Assembly: GCF_030316845.1 (NCBI RefSeq)
Contig: NZ_JASZYS010000001.1
Span: forward strand, 310,001 to 374,000
DNA length: 64,000 nt
From: Variovorax davisae
GTDB taxonomy: Bacteria > Pseudomonadota > Gammaproteobacteria > Burkholderiales > Burkholderiaceae_C
Direction: 5' to 3'
Position 1 is the stretch's first letter. Every line of letters begins with the position of its first letter. The notes under the pieces are model-generated. The model worked only from the letters and a program-made list of their open reading frames with translations, made no database searches and was not told the origin of the DNA. This document shows positions 1-10,200 of this stretch, one piece after another. The position numbers and the translations under genes are program-made.

Positions 1-296
1 CGGTCGCCCGCCAGGAAGCCGCAGGCGATGCCGATGGCCGTCAGCAGCAGGCCGCGCCAGCCTTGCGGCCAGCCATGGCCGCGGCCGGGGCCGCCGCCTT
101 CGCAATGGCGCTCGTCGACCAGGTAGCGGCCGAATTCGATGACGCTCCAGGTGATGGTCCCGACCGACAGGGCATAGCCGACCTGCACCAGGTAGGTCTT
201 GTTCGGCCAGATGGCGGTGGTCAGCACCGCCACCACGCAGCAGAACGCGATGACTTGCAGGTAATGCCGGCCCGCGCTGGACCAATGGATCTTCAT
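1..296 (-). CDS. Two-helix membrane protein, truncated by the window edge (possible sensor kinase N-terminus)
   Basis: Only the first 98 residues are visible, starting MKIHWSSAGRHYLQ; the C-terminal part lies outside the window. There is a hydrophobic segment at about residues 13-32, a second at about 35-52, and a third beginning near residue 82. The start codon overlaps the stop of the upstream alpha/beta hydrolase gene as ATGA, so the two are probably translated together. The layout, and the small 2TM-type protein in the same operon, resembles the membrane part of LytS/YehU-type sensor histidine kinases. No catalytic domain is visible, so that reading is an inference; any small membrane protein would also fit. 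Confidence 0.5.
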   Translation of the reverse strand, partial: MKIHWSSAGRHYLQVIAFCCVVAVLTTAIWPNKTYLVQVGYALSVGTITWSVIEFGRYLVDERHCEGGGPGRGHGWPQGWRGLLLTAIGIACGFLAGD

Positions 297-1330
297 GGCG
301 CCAGATTCTGGACGAAGAAGCGGGCGATGGCGCCGTAGACGGCGGGGAGGCTGGCCCGGTCGAAGCCCGGCGGGTCGTCCAGCAGCCGGGCCGCGCGCGG
401 CGGCAGGTCGGGCGGCTGCGGCGACAGGATCGAACCGTGGCCGGCCGTCGGCATGTCGGCGATGAGCACGCAGGTCGTGCAGGCGGCGCGCACCGCGTCG
501 ATGTGCCAGGGCGGCGCCAGCCATTCGTCCTTGCCGGCACGGACCAGGCCGAGCGGGATCCGCGGCGTCGCGATCGAGCCCATGTCGATCACTGCGGCCA
601 TGGGAACGGCGGCCACGGCGGCCGTGATGCGCGGATCGGTCCAGGACTCGAGCGTGGTCTGGCTGCCCAGCTTGAACTGGATCACGCGGCGGGCGACCGC
701 CAGGCGCATGCCGTCGAGCAGGCCGCCCGTCAGGGCGGTCGCGAGGCCGACGCAGGCCGGGAAATCCTCGGCCAGGTGGGCCTGGCAATGGGCGTCCAGC
801 AGGGCCGGCGACCAGCGGGCGCCGGCCAGCGTGAGGGCGGTCAGCCCACCCGCCGACATGCCGTAGACGCCGACGTGGCGGAAGTCCAGCAGCGGCGCGA
901 AGCGCGCATCGGCGGCCATCGCGTCGATCGCCTGCGACACCTCCCGGGGCCGGTGGCGCCAGGTGGCGGGACCGACGTCGCGCATGTCGCGGTAGTTGTC
1001 GCCGGCGTGTTCCGGCATCGCCACCGTGAAGCCGGCGTCGACCAGGGCGATCGCCAGGTCGGCCTGCGGCCAGGGCGAGCCGCCCGAGCCGTGCGACATG
1101 ACGATCAGGTGGCCGTTGCCGCGCAGCGCAGGCGCGTCGGACGCCAGCTCGAACGAGAACGGGCCGCGGACGAAGCGGGCGACCGGCGCGGCCGTCGGGT
1201 AGAACACCGTGACCGGGCCGGTGTCCGGCGGTGCCGGCAGCACGGAGACGCCGGTGGCGGCCGAGGCCGCGTGGCCCAGGGCGCCGAGCAGCGCCAGCGC
1301 CAGCAGACGCCGCAAGCCCGCCGTCACCAT
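293..1330 (-). CDS. Secreted alpha/beta hydrolase (dienelactone hydrolase/PAF-acetylhydrolase-like)
   Basis: A 345-residue predicted serine hydrolase, probably exported: residues 1-24 form a Sec signal peptide with a hydrophobic core and an AASAA cleavage region. The fold is shown by an oxyanion-type HGSGG at 80-84 and the nucleophile elbow GMSAGG with Ser159. An Asp in the GKDEW stretch near residue 275 and a His in TAGHGS near 300 could complete the triad. The substrate is unknown; relatives act on esters or lipids. The start codon lies inside the end of the upstream 2TM gene (7-base overlap) and the stop overlaps the next gene as ATGA, so it sits in the middle of a tight operon. A longer in-frame reading exists upstream but has no coding character. 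Confidence 0.85.
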   Translation of the reverse strand: MVTAGLRRLLALALLGALGHAASAATGVSVLPAPPDTGPVTVFYPTAAPVARFVRGPFSFELASDAPALRGNGHLIVMSHGSGGSPWPQADLAIALVDAGFTVAMPEHAGDNYRDMRDVGPATWRHRPREVSQAIDAMAADARFAPLLDFRHVGVYGMSAGGLTALTLAGARWSPALLDAHCQAHLAEDFPACVGLATALTGGLLDGMRLAVARRVIQFKLGSQTTLESWTDPRITAAVAAVPMAAVIDMGSIATPRIPLGLVRAGKDEWLAPPWHIDAVRAACTTCVLIADMPTAGHGSILSPQPPDLPPRAARLLDDPPGFDRASLPAVYGAIARFFVQNLAP

Positions 1331-1617
1331 GGGTCCCCCTTGGCGCCGGCGGCCAGCTTGGCGCGCTCGCGCTCGACCATGCGGCCGAGCAGCGCGCCGC
1401 CCGGCGGCAGCATCCAGACCGACAGGCCGTGGGCCAGCAAGCCGACGCCCCAGCCGAGCAGCGGGTAGATCGCCCAGCTGCGGCCGTTGGCCAGCGACAG
1501 GGCGATCAGCCCGAAGTTGACGAGGGCGTAGATCGCCGCATGGGCGAACCAGCCCAGCTTGGCCTTGGCCCGCCGCCGGGCGAGTTTTTCGATCCGTGCT
1601 TGATCGGTGGACAACAT
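1324..1617 (-). CDS. 2TM domain-containing small membrane protein
   Basis: A 97-residue protein with a basic N-terminus (about residues 1-20), two transmembrane helices at about 24-43 and 48-68 joined by a short loop with a Trp, and a charged C-terminal tail. This matches the 2TM domain found alone or fused to sensor kinases and LytTR regulators; function unknown. It overlaps the following hydrolase gene by 7 bases and probably belongs to the same transcript as the membrane genes on both sides. Confidence 0.75.
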   Translation of the reverse strand: MLSTDQARIEKLARRRAKAKLGWFAHAAIYALVNFGLIALSLANGRSWAIYPLLGWGVGLLAHGLSVWMLPPGGALLGRMVERERAKLAAGAKGDPW

Positions 1618-1641
1618 GTGGAACTCCCGGGTCGAGTGGAA

Positions 1642-2163
1642 TCAGGCGCCGCCGACGTTGTACAGCGCGCGATCCTCGCGCATTGCCAGCTTCCAGAGCC
1701 GGAGCGAGCGGCCGGCGAAGATGCCGCTGAAGCAACCGTACATCAGGGGGACCGCGAGCGCGAAGGCGGCGTCGTGGCGGACCCCGGGATGCATCGCGAG
1801 CGTGGCTCCGACGGCGTACTTGGTGAAGAAGATGCCCATCATCAGCGCCAGCGGCACCGCGCTGCCGGCCAGGTGGAAGGTGCGCGATGCCGGCATGTAG
1901 CGGGTGCCGGGCGGCAGCCCCCGCTGGAGCACCAGCGTCAGGGCCACGAGGGCGGTGGCGGCCCAGGCCAGCAGGGCGGTCGGCGAATCGCCGAAAGCCG
2001 AGGTCACGCCGAAGATCGACAGGCCGGTCATCACGATCGGCATGACCGTCACGCGGCCCAGTCCGACTGTATTGGCGAACAGCTGCTTGGCGCCGAGCCA
2101 CACCAGGGTGGCGAACAGGACGAACACCCACTTGGGCGTGTGCAGGAAGATCTGGGTCAGCAT
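1642..2163 (-). CDS. DUF6622-like integral membrane protein
   Basis: A 173-residue protein with about five hydrophobic helices (roughly residues 10-28, 38-56, 62-79, 100-118, 128-150) and a short polar C-terminus. The N-terminal pattern (MLTQIFLHTPKWVFVLFA) resembles a small membrane family labelled DUF6622 in Burkholderiales; I recall this from the family pattern and could not check it. No enzymatic motif is visible. It lies 24 bases upstream of the 2TM gene on the same strand. Confidence 0.7.
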   Translation of the reverse strand: MLTQIFLHTPKWVFVLFATLVWLGAKQLFANTVGLGRVTVMPIVMTGLSIFGVTSAFGDSPTALLAWAATALVALTLVLQRGLPPGTRYMPASRTFHLAGSAVPLALMMGIFFTKYAVGATLAMHPGVRHDAAFALAVPLMYGCFSGIFAGRSLRLWKLAMREDRALYNVGGA

Positions 2164-2205
2164 GGCGGTTCTCCGAGGGAAGGTTGAAGGAAGGACGGTT
2201 CCGGC

Positions 2206-2619
2206 TCAGGCGATGCCCAGCCATTGGCCCCAGACGATCTGGCCGAGATAGCGGCTCGGCAGCAGCGTGAAGGCGCCGGCGACGATGCAGGCGCTGAGGT
2301 AGGTGGCCTGCATGGCGATGCGGTGGCCGCGGATGTCGCCCTTGGCGAGCTTCCAGAAGGCGCGCGACAGGCCGAAGAAGGTGGCCGGCACCAGCAGGTG
2401 CACCAGCGTGTAGCCGCCGATGTTCGGCAACCTGAAATCGCGGATGAACAGCGCCGACAGCGCGGCCATGACGATCAGCGTGACCCAGGCGTAGCCCAGC
2501 GCGCGGTGCAGGCGCGGGCGTTGGGTCCGGCTCTGGCGGGCCCAGAGCACCACCGGCCCGAGGGCCAGGGCGGAGGCGGCGGCGGCGAGGTGGACGGCGA
2601 TCACGGGGGACATCTGCAT
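2206..2619 (-). CDS. DUF2306 family membrane protein
   Basis: A 137-residue protein with four predicted helices. The family signature is visible as an RPRLHRALGYAW block at about residues 33-44 and a GDIRGHR block near 93-99; conserved His residues in these positions mark DUF2306 (YozB-like) proteins, whose function is unsettled. I chose the ATG at 2619 because AGGAG lies about 7 bases upstream; the reading frame stays open further upstream but lacks coding character. It is probably the first gene of the minus-strand membrane-protein operon that runs to the left edge. Confidence 0.8.
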   Translation of the reverse strand: MQMSPVIAVHLAAAASALALGPVVLWARQSRTQRPRLHRALGYAWVTLIVMAALSALFIRDFRLPNIGGYTLVHLLVPATFFGLSRAFWKLAKGDIRGHRIAMQATYLSACIVAGAFTLLPSRYLGQIVWGQWLGIA

Positions 2620-2746
2620 GGCGGGCTCCTGAAGGCGATGGGCGGACTGTGCCGAGGGGGCAAGGCGCCCGCCATGGCCATGCGACGAGCTGCAGCCGGG
2701 CGGCGCCAGTTGCATTCCGAGATCGCCGGACGCACGCGGTCAACGC

Positions 2747-2768
2747 CGGCTTTACCGCGGCTTTACGG
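2747..2768 (+). promoter_or_regulatory. Tandem 11-bp direct repeat upstream of the RND efflux operon (candidate response-regulator box)
   Basis: CGGCTTTACCG is followed directly by CGGCTTTACGG (10 of 11 bases identical). An 11-bp period places both half-sites on one face of the helix, as in OmpR/PhoB-family sites. A possible -10 hexamer TACGAT lies at 2787-2792; with it, the repeat would be centred near -41, a usual place for class II activation. Regulator identity is unknown. Confidence 0.45.
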
Positions 2769-2835
2769 TTCGTAGGGGCTGGGCGCTACGATTCGGCGAT
2801 CCACTACGGGCTGCCGAATCCATGCCCATTCACCG

Positions 2836-4128
2836 ATGTCGTCCCCCATTTCCGAGCCCGCAACCGACCACCTCCCCGCGATCCGCCCCGTTCCCTCTCG
2901 ACGGCGGCGCTGGCTCGGCAGCCTGGTGGCGCTGGCCGTGGTGGCGGGCCTGGCCGGGGGTGCCTGGTACCTGATCAAGCGCTCCGGCGAGCCGACCGGC
3001 GGCCGGCCGAACTTCGGCGGCGCCAGTTCCACGGTCGGCCACGCGGCCGCCAAGCGCATGCAGATGCCGATCGTGATCGACGCCCTCGGCACCGTGACGC
3101 CGCTGGCCACCATCACGCTCAAGCCGCAGGTCGGCGGCGTGCTGACCGAGGTGCTCTACACCGAGGGCCAGTCGGTCGCCAAGGGCCAGCTGCTGGCCCG
3201 CATCGACCCCCGTCCCTACGAGCAGGCGCTGATGCAGGCCCAGGGCACCCGGGTGCGCGACGAAGCCCAGCTCGAGGCCGCCCGCGTGACCCTGGCGCGC
3301 TACCGCACGCTGCTGACCCAGGACTCGATCGCCCGCCAGGACGTCGACACCCAGGCGGCGCTGGTCAAGCAGCTCGAGGGCGCCGTCATCAGCGACCGCG
3401 CCGCCGAAGCGGCCGCCAAGCTCAACCTCGACTACACCCGGATCACCGCGCCGGTGGCCGGCCGCATCGGGCTGCGCACGGTCGATCCGGGCAACAACGT
3501 GGCGGCCAACGCCAGCACCGGCATCGCGGTGATCACCCAGATGAACCCGATCGACGTCCAGTTCGCGGTGCCGCAGGACCGCGTGCCCGACATCCAGGCC
3601 CAGCTCGCCAAGGGCGAAGCGCTGCAGGTCAAGGCGCTCGACCGGGTGCGCAGCGCGGTGCTCGACACCGGCGTCTTCTCGACCCTCGACAACGTGGTCG
3701 ACACCAGCACCGGCACGGTGCGGGCCAAGGCGCGTTTCGCCAACAACGGCACGCCGCTGTTCCCGAACCAGTTCGTCAACGTGCAGATGGTGCTGCGCAC
3801 CGTCGATGCGCTGGTGGTGCCGGTCACCGCGGTGCGCATCGGGCCCAACGGCAACTTCGTCTACGTGGTCAACGAGGACCGCACGGTGTCGGTGCGCAAC
3901 GTCAAGCGTGGCGACGCCACGGTCGACGTGGTGGCGATCCTCGACGGCCTGCAGGCCGGCGAGGACGTGGTCACCGAAGGCGGCGACCGCCTGAAGGACG
4001 GCGCCCGCGTGGCGCTGCAGGGCGACAAGCCGGCGACGGCGCCGCGGCCGGGCGCTTCCGGTCCGCGCGGCCCGCGCGCACCCGGCAGTCCGGGCGGCGA
4101 GGGCAGGCGCCAGCGGCCGCCGCAGTGA
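2836..4128 (+). CDS. mdtA: RND efflux periplasmic adaptor, MdtA-like (HlyD/membrane fusion protein)
   Basis: A 430-residue membrane fusion protein that links the inner-membrane RND pumps encoded next to it to an outer-membrane channel. Residues 26-46 are a single N-terminal membrane anchor after an RRRR stretch. A lipoyl-like barrel-sandwich half ([16 protein letters not shown], about 98-113) is followed by a coiled-coil hairpin (about 130-190), the second lipoyl half ([14 protein letters not shown]) and beta-barrel domains to about 395. The last 40 residues are rich in Pro, Gly and Arg. The length is close to E. coli MdtA. The stop codon is 7 bases before the GTG start of the next gene and lies within its ribosome-binding region, so translation is probably coupled. 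Confidence 0.93.
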   Translation: MSSPISEPATDHLPAIRPVPSRRRRWLGSLVALAVVAGLAGGAWYLIKRSGEPTGGRPNFGGASSTVGHAAAKRMQMPIVIDALGTVTPLATITLKPQVGGVLTEVLYTEGQSVAKGQLLARIDPRPYEQALMQAQGTRVRDEAQLEAARVTLARYRTLLTQDSIARQDVDTQAALVKQLEGAVISDRAAEAAAKLNLDYTRITAPVAGRIGLRTVDPGNNVAANASTGIAVITQMNPIDVQFAVPQDRVPDIQAQLAKGEALQVKALDRVRSAVLDTGVFSTLDNVVDTSTGTVRAKARFANNGTPLFPNQFVNVQMVLRTVDALVVPVTAVRIGPNGNFVYVVNEDRTVSVRNVKRGDATVDVVAILDGLQAGEDVVTEGGDRLKDGARVALQGDKPATAPRPGASGPRGPRAPGSPGGEGRRQRPPQ

Positions 4129-4135
4129 GGCCTAC

Positions 4136-7100
4136 GTGCTGAGTCCTTCACGCCCCTTCATCGAGCGGCCGGTCGCGACCGCGCTGCTCATGGTCGCGAT
4201 CGTGCTCGCGGGCCTGGTCGGTTTCCGATTTCTTCCGCTGGCGGCGCTGCCGCAGGTCGACTACCCGACCATCCAGGTGCAGACGCTCTACCCGGGCGCC
4301 AGCCCCGAGGTCATGAGCCGCACCGTGACCGCGCCGCTGGAGCGCCAGTTCGGCCAGATGGCGGGCCTGGACCGCATGAGCTCGACCAGCGCCACCGGTG
4401 TCTCGATCGTCACCCTGCAGTTCGCGCTCGACCAGACCCTGGACGTCGCCGAGCAGCAGGTGCAGGCGGCCATCAACGCCGGCGGCTCGCTGCTGCCGGC
4501 CGACCTGCCGGCGCCGCCGGTGTACGCCAAGGTCAACCCGGCCGACGCGCCGATCCTGACCCTGGCCGTGAGCTCCGAGACCATGCCGCTGACCGAGGTG
4601 CAGAACCTGGTCAACACCCGGCTGGCGCAGAAGATCAGCCAGGTCGGCGGGGTCGGGCTGGTGTCGCTGTCGGGCGGGCAGCGTCCGGCGGTGCGCATCC
4701 AGGCCAACACCAATGCGCTGGCCGCGGTCGGCATCGGCCTGGACACCCTGCGCACCGCGATCGCGGCCGCCAACGCCAACAGCGCCAAGGGCGGCTTCGA
4801 CGGCCCGAAGCGGGCCTACACGATCAACGCCAACGACCAGCTGGTCACCGCGGCCGACTACAAGAACCTGATCGTCGCCTGGAAGAACGGCGCGCCGGTG
4901 CGCATGACCGACGTGGCGCGCGTCATCGACGGCGCCGAGAACACCCAGCTCGGCGCCTGGGCCGGCGCCCATTCGAGCGCCCGGCAGGGCGAGCAGGACG
5001 GCAAGCTCTATCCGGCCATCATCCTCAACGTGCAGCGCCAGCCCGGCGCCAATGTGATCGGCACGGTCGACGGCGTCAAGAAGCTGCTGCCCGAGCTCGA
5101 AGCCTCGCTGCCGGGCGCGCTGAAGGTCGAGGTGCTGAGCGACCGCACCACCGGCATTCGCGCGTCGGTGTACCACGTGCAGCTCGAGCTCGCGCTGGCG
5201 GTGGTGATGGTGGTGCTGGTGATCTTCTTCTTCCTGCACAGCCTGCGCGCCACCGTGATCGCCAGCATCGCGGTGCCGATCTCGCTGATCGGCACCTGCG
5301 GCCTGATGTACCTGCTGGGCTACAGCCTCAACAACCTGAGTCTGATGGCGCTGACCATCGCCACCGGCTTCGTGGTCGACGACGCGATCGTGATGATCGA
5401 GAACATCGCGCGCTACCTCGAAGAGGGCGAGCCGCCGTTCCAGGCCGCGCTCAAGGGCGCGACCCAGATCGGCTTCACCATCATCTCGCTGACGGTGTCG
5501 CTGGTCGCGGTGCTGATCCCGCTGCTGTTCATGGGCGACGTGGTGGGGCGGCTGTTCCGCGAGTTCGCCGTGACCCTGGCGATCACGATCCTGATCTCGG
5601 CCGTGGTCTCGCTGACCCTGGTGCCGATGATGTCGGCGCGCTGGCTCAAGCCGCAGGCCGAGGAGGGCGGGCGCTTCGGTGCGGCGGTGCAGCGCTTCTT
5701 CGACCGCGTCATCGCGCGCTACGACACCTGGCTGCAATGGGTGTTCCGCCACCAGCCGCTGACCCTGGTGGTGGCGCTGCTGACGCTGGCGGTCACGGTG
5801 GCGCTGTACGTGCTGATTCCCAAGGGCCTGTTCCCGACCCAGGACACCGGGCAGCTCAAGGCGCGGGTGCTGGCGGCGCAGGAAGTGTCCTATGCGCGGA
5901 TGGCCGAGCTGCAGCAGTCGGCGGCCAACCTCGTGCTGGCCGACCCGGACGTGCAGAGCCTGAGTTCGGTGGTCGGCGTCGACGCCGCCAACAACATGGC
6001 GCTCAACACCGGCAGCATGCTGATCAACCTGCGGCCGGGCCACGACAGCCAGGCCGTGGTGATGCAGCGGCTGCGCGACCGGGTGCGCGACGGCGTGGCC
6101 GGCGTGTCGCTCTACCTGCAGCCGACGCAGGACCTGACCATCGATGCCGAGACCGGTCCGACCGAGTTCCGGGTCTCGCTCGAGGGTGCCGACACGGCGA
6201 CGGTCAACACCTGGGCGCAGAAGCTGGTCGAGCGCCTGCGCAGCGAGCCGCAGGTGCGCAATCCGACCACCGATGCCGGCGCCAAGGGCCTGTCGGCCTA
6301 CGTCGACATCGACCGCAACACGGCCTCGCGGCTGTCGGTGACGGCCAGTTCGGTCGACGATGCGCTCTACAGCGCCTTCGGCCAGCGGATCGTCTCCACC
6401 ATCTTCACCGAGACCAACCAGTACCGCGTGATCTTGGAGGCCGACCGCGAGTCCCTGTCTTCGCCGGAGGGGCTGGGCACGCTGCAGTTGCGCACCGGCG
6501 CCGGCACGGCGACGCCGCTGTCGGCGCTGGCGACGGTGCGCGAGCAGTTCGCGCCGCTGCAGGTCACGCGCGTGGCCCAGTACCCGGCCGCCACCATCGG
6601 CTTCGACACGCCGCCGAACGTGGCGCTGGGCAAGTCGGTGGCGGCGATCCGCGCCGCGGCCAAGGACATCGCGCTGCCGCCGAGCGTGAGCATGCGCTTC
6701 CTCGGTGCCGCCGGGGCGTACGAGAAATCGCTGACCAACCAGCTGTGGCTGATCCTGGCGGCGGTGGTGTGCGTCTACATCGTGCTGGGGGTGCTCTACG
6801 AGAGCTACATCCACCCGCTGACCATCCTGTCGACCCTGCCGTCGGCCGGCGTCGGCGCCTTGCTGGCGCTGATGGTGACCGGCAACGACCTCGGGGTGAT
6901 CGGCATCATCGGCATCATCCTGCTGATCGGCATCGTCAAGAAGAACGCGATCATGATGATCGACTTCGCGATCGACGCCGAGCGCAACCAGGGCAAGGGG
7001 CCGCTCGAGGCGATCCATCAGGCGGCGCTGCTGCGCTTCCGCCCGATCCTGATGACCACGCTGGCGGCGCTGTTCGCGGCGCTGCCGCTGATGCTGGGCT

Positions 7101-7252
7101 GGGGCGAGGGCGCCGAGCTGCGCCGTCCGCTGGGGCTGGCGATCTTCGGCGGGCTGGTGGTGAGCCAGGTGCTGACCTTGTTCACCACGCCGGTGATCTA
7201 CCTGGGCTTCGACCGCCTGGGGCGGCGCTTCGGGCAGAAGGCTGCGGCATGA
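4136..7252 (+). CDS. mdtB: RND multidrug efflux permease, MdtB-like
   Basis: A 1038-residue proton-driven inner-membrane pump of the HAE-1 RND family. It has the RND layout: first helix at about 12-32, a large periplasmic loop, helices 2-6 from about 335 to 500, a second periplasmic loop, and helices 8-12 at the end. The proton-relay pair Asp415-Asp416 sits in [11 protein letters not shown] (helix 4), and the helix 10 lysine is in [12 protein letters not shown]. It starts at GTG with GAGG five bases upstream. MdtB and MdtC form a heterotrimer in E. coli. About ten extra residues rich in Ser, Gln and Glu sit near 275-290, before the [10 protein letters not shown] motif. Confidence 0.93.
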   Translation: MLSPSRPFIERPVATALLMVAIVLAGLVGFRFLPLAALPQVDYPTIQVQTLYPGASPEVMSRTVTAPLERQFGQMAGLDRMSSTSATGVSIVTLQFALDQTLDVAEQQVQAAINAGGSLLPADLPAPPVYAKVNPADAPILTLAVSSETMPLTEVQNLVNTRLAQKISQVGGVGLVSLSGGQRPAVRIQANTNALAAVGIGLDTLRTAIAAANANSAKGGFDGPKRAYTINANDQLVTAADYKNLIVAWKNGAPVRMTDVARVIDGAENTQLGAWAGAHSSARQGEQDGKLYPAIILNVQRQPGANVIGTVDGVKKLLPELEASLPGALKVEVLSDRTTGIRASVYHVQLELALAVVMVVLVIFFFLHSLRATVIASIAVPISLIGTCGLMYLLGYSLNNLSLMALTIATGFVVDDAIVMIENIARYLEEGEPPFQAALKGATQIGFTIISLTVSLVAVLIPLLFMGDVVGRLFREFAVTLAITILISAVVSLTLVPMMSARWLKPQAEEGGRFGAAVQRFFDRVIARYDTWLQWVFRHQPLTLVVALLTLAVTVALYVLIPKGLFPTQDTGQLKARVLAAQEVSYARMAELQQSAANLVLADPDVQSLSSVVGVDAANNMALNTGSMLINLRPGHDSQAVVMQRLRDRVRDGVAGVSLYLQPTQDLTIDAETGPTEFRVSLEGADTATVNTWAQKLVERLRSEPQVRNPTTDAGAKGLSAYVDIDRNTASRLSVTASSVDDALYSAFGQRIVSTIFTETNQYRVILEADRESLSSPEGLGTLQLRTGAGTATPLSALATVREQFAPLQVTRVAQYPAATIGFDTPPNVALGKSVAAIRAAAKDIALPPSVSMRFLGAAGAYEKSLTNQLWLILAAVVCVYIVLGVLYESYIHPLTILSTLPSAGVGALLALMVTGNDLGVIGIIGIILLIGIVKKNAIMMIDFAIDAERNQGKGPLEAIHQAALLRFRPILMTTLAALFAALPLMLGWGEGAELRRPLGLAIFGGLVVSQVLTLFTTPVIYLGFDRLGRRFGQKAAA

Positions 7253-7274
7253 GCTTGCTGGCTGTTTTCTTCGT

Positions 7275-10200
7275 ATGAACCTCTCCAAGCCCTTCGTAGA
7301 GCGCCCCATCGCCACGATGCTGCTGACCATCGGCATCGCGCTGGCCGGCATCGTCGCCTTCTTCGTGCTGCCGGTCTCGCCGCTGCCGCAAGTCGACTAC
7401 CCGACCATTTCGGTGCAAGCCAGCCTGGCGGGCGCCAGCCCGAGCACCATGGCCTCCAGCGTCGCCACGCCGCTGGAGCGCAGGCTGGGCATCATCCCCG
7501 GGGTCAACGAACTGACCTCGACCAGCTCCAACGGCTCGGCCCGGGTCACGCTGCAGTTCGACCTGAGCCGCAACATCGACAGTGCCGCGCGCGAGGTTCA
7601 GGCGGCGATCAACGCCGCCCGCGCCGACCTGCCGGCCACGCTGCGCAGCAACCCGACCTACCGCAAGCGCAACCCGACCGCGGCCCCGGTCGTGATCCTG
7701 GCGCTGACCTCGAAGACCCGCACGCCGGGCCAGATCTACGAGGCGGTCTCGAACATCGTGAGCCAGCGGCTGTCGCAGGTCGAGGGCGTCGGCGAGGTCG
7801 AGATCGGCGGCGGTTCGCTGCCCGCGGTGCGGGTCGAGCTAGAGCCCTTCGCGCTGAACCGCTTCGGCATCAGCACCGAGGACGTGCGCGCCGCGATCCA
7901 GGCCAACAACGCCAACCGGCCCAAGGGCGCGATCGAGACCGCCGACCGCCGGCTGCAGATCTACACGCCGGCGCCGGGGCGCTATGCCGCCGAGTACCGC
8001 GACATGGTGATCGCCTGGCGCAACAACGCTGCAGTGCGCCTGGGCGACGTCGCCCGCGTGGTCGACAGCGTCGAGAACACGCGCACGCTGGGCCTGTTCA
8101 ACGGCGAACCCGCGGTGATCGTGCTGGTGACGCAGTCGCCCGGCGCCAACATCATCGAGACCGTCGACGGCGTGCGCCAGCTGCTGCCCGAGCTGCGCGC
8201 GCAGCTGCCGCAGGACATCGACGTCCAGGTGGCGTCCGACCGCACCAACACCATCCGCGCCTCGCTGCGCGAGATCGAGATCACGCTGATGATCTCGGTG
8301 GCGCTGGTCGTGCTGGTGGTCGGCCTGTTCCTGCGCAAGGCGCGCGCCACCATCGTGCCGGCGGTGGCGACCGTGGTCTCGCTGCTCGGCACCTTCGGCA
8401 TCATGTACCTGCTGGGCTACAGCCTCAACAACCTGAGCCTGATGGCGCTCACGGTCGCCACCGGCTTCGTCGTCGACGATGCGATCGTGGTGCTCGAGAA
8501 CACCACCCGCCATGTCGAGGCCGGCATGAACCGCGTCGAGGCCGCGCTGCGCGGCGCCCGCGAGGTCGGCTTCACGGTGCTGTCGATCAGCCTGTCGCTG
8601 GTGGCGGTGTTCATCCCGCTGCTGTTCATGGGCGGGCAGGTCGGCCGGCTGTTCCGCGAGTTCGCGGTCACGCTGTCGGCCTCGGTGCTGATCTCGCTGG
8701 TGATCTCGCTCACCACCACGCCGATGCTGTGCGCCATGCTGCTGCGCAGCGAGGCCGATGAAGCCAAAGGCAAGCCGCCCGGGCGCCTGCGCGCCTGGTT
8801 CGGCCGGCAGGCCGAGCGGGCCTGGAACGGCACGCTGCGCACGTACGCCCACAGCCTCGACTGGGCCCTGGCCAGCAAGGGCGTGGTCGTGGTGGTGCTG
8901 CTGGCGGTGATCGGCCTCAACGTCTACCTGTTCAACGCCATTCCGAAGGGCTACTTCCCGCAGCAGGACAACGGCCAGCTCAACGCCGGGCTGCGTGCCG
9001 ACCAGAGCATTTCGTCGGCGGCCATCGCCGACAAGCTGCGCCAGGCGGTGGACATCATCCGCAAGGACCCGGCGGTCGACACCGTGGTCGGCTTCTCGGG
9101 CGGCGGGCGTTCGGGCGGCGGCTTCATGTTCGTCAACCTCAAGCCGGTGTCGCAGCGCAGCGAAAAGACCCAGGCGGTGATCGACCGCCTGCGCCCCCAG
9201 CTCAACCAGCTGACCGGGCTGCGCGTGTTCCTGAGCCCGGTGCAGGACCTGCGCATGGGCGGACGCTCGAGCAACTCGAGCTACCAGTACACGCTCAAGA
9301 GCGACAACCTGGGCGACCTGCGCGCCTGGTCGACCAAGCTCGCCAACCGGCTGCGCGAAGAGACCGCGCTCACCGACGTCGACAGCGACGATGCGGACAA
9401 CGGCGTCGAGACCTTCGTCGACGTCGACCGCGATGCCGCCGCCCGCCTCGGCGTGAGCTCGTCGGCCGTCGACAGCGCGCTCTACAACGCCTTCGGCCAG
9501 CGATCGGTGGCGACCATCTACGACGAGCTCAACCAGTACTCGGTGGTGATGGAATGGGCGCCGCGCTTCCAGCGCTCGCCGATCGTGCTGAAGGACCTGT
9601 ACGTGCCCTCGACCTTGCAGACCAGCACCGACGCCAACGGCCAGTCGATCACCAGTTCGATCAAGAACACGACCGACGCCAACACCGGCACCTCGACCAC
9701 GGTGTCGGCCAATCCGGCCCTCCGCACCGCTTCCACCGGGCAGCAGATCGCCACCGACACCACGCTCATGGTGCCGCTGTCGGCCTTCGCCAAGCTCAGC
9801 GAGCGGGCGGTGCCGACCTCGATCGACCACCAGGACACCGAGCTCGCGAGCACGGTCTCGTTCAGCCTGGCCGACGGCGTCAGCCTGTCGGACGCCAAGC
9901 GCATCGTGGCCCAGGCCGAGGCCGACATCGCGATGCCGATCAACGTGCGCGGCAGCTTCCAGGGCACGGCGCTGGCGGCCCAGCAGTCGCAGGGCCAGCA
10001 GTGGTTCCTGATCGTCGCGGCGCTGGTCGTGATCTACATCGTGCTCGGCGTGCTCTACGAAAGCCTGGTGCATCCGATCACCGTGCTGACCACGCTGCCC
10101 TCGGCCGGGGTCGGCGCGGTGCTGGCGCTCCTGATGTTCCGCATGGAGTTCTCGATCATCGCGCTGATCGGCGTCTTCCTCTTGATCGGCATCGTCAAGA

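Noticed and set aside
1331..2743. N-terminal extension of the alpha/beta hydrolase frame up to 2743
   Set aside because: The extension is Arg/Pro/His-rich, overlaps three other coding genes in other frames, and precedes a clear signal peptide at the chosen start.
4148..7351. Long minus-strand open frame (over 1000 codons) opposite mdtB
   Set aside because: It is rich in His, Arg, Gln and Asp, as expected for the antisense of a high-GC gene; mdtB has all RND motifs, so this is a shadow.
7839..10073. Long minus-strand open frame opposite mdtC
   Set aside because: Same low-complexity antisense composition, no domain, and mdtC is clearly coding.
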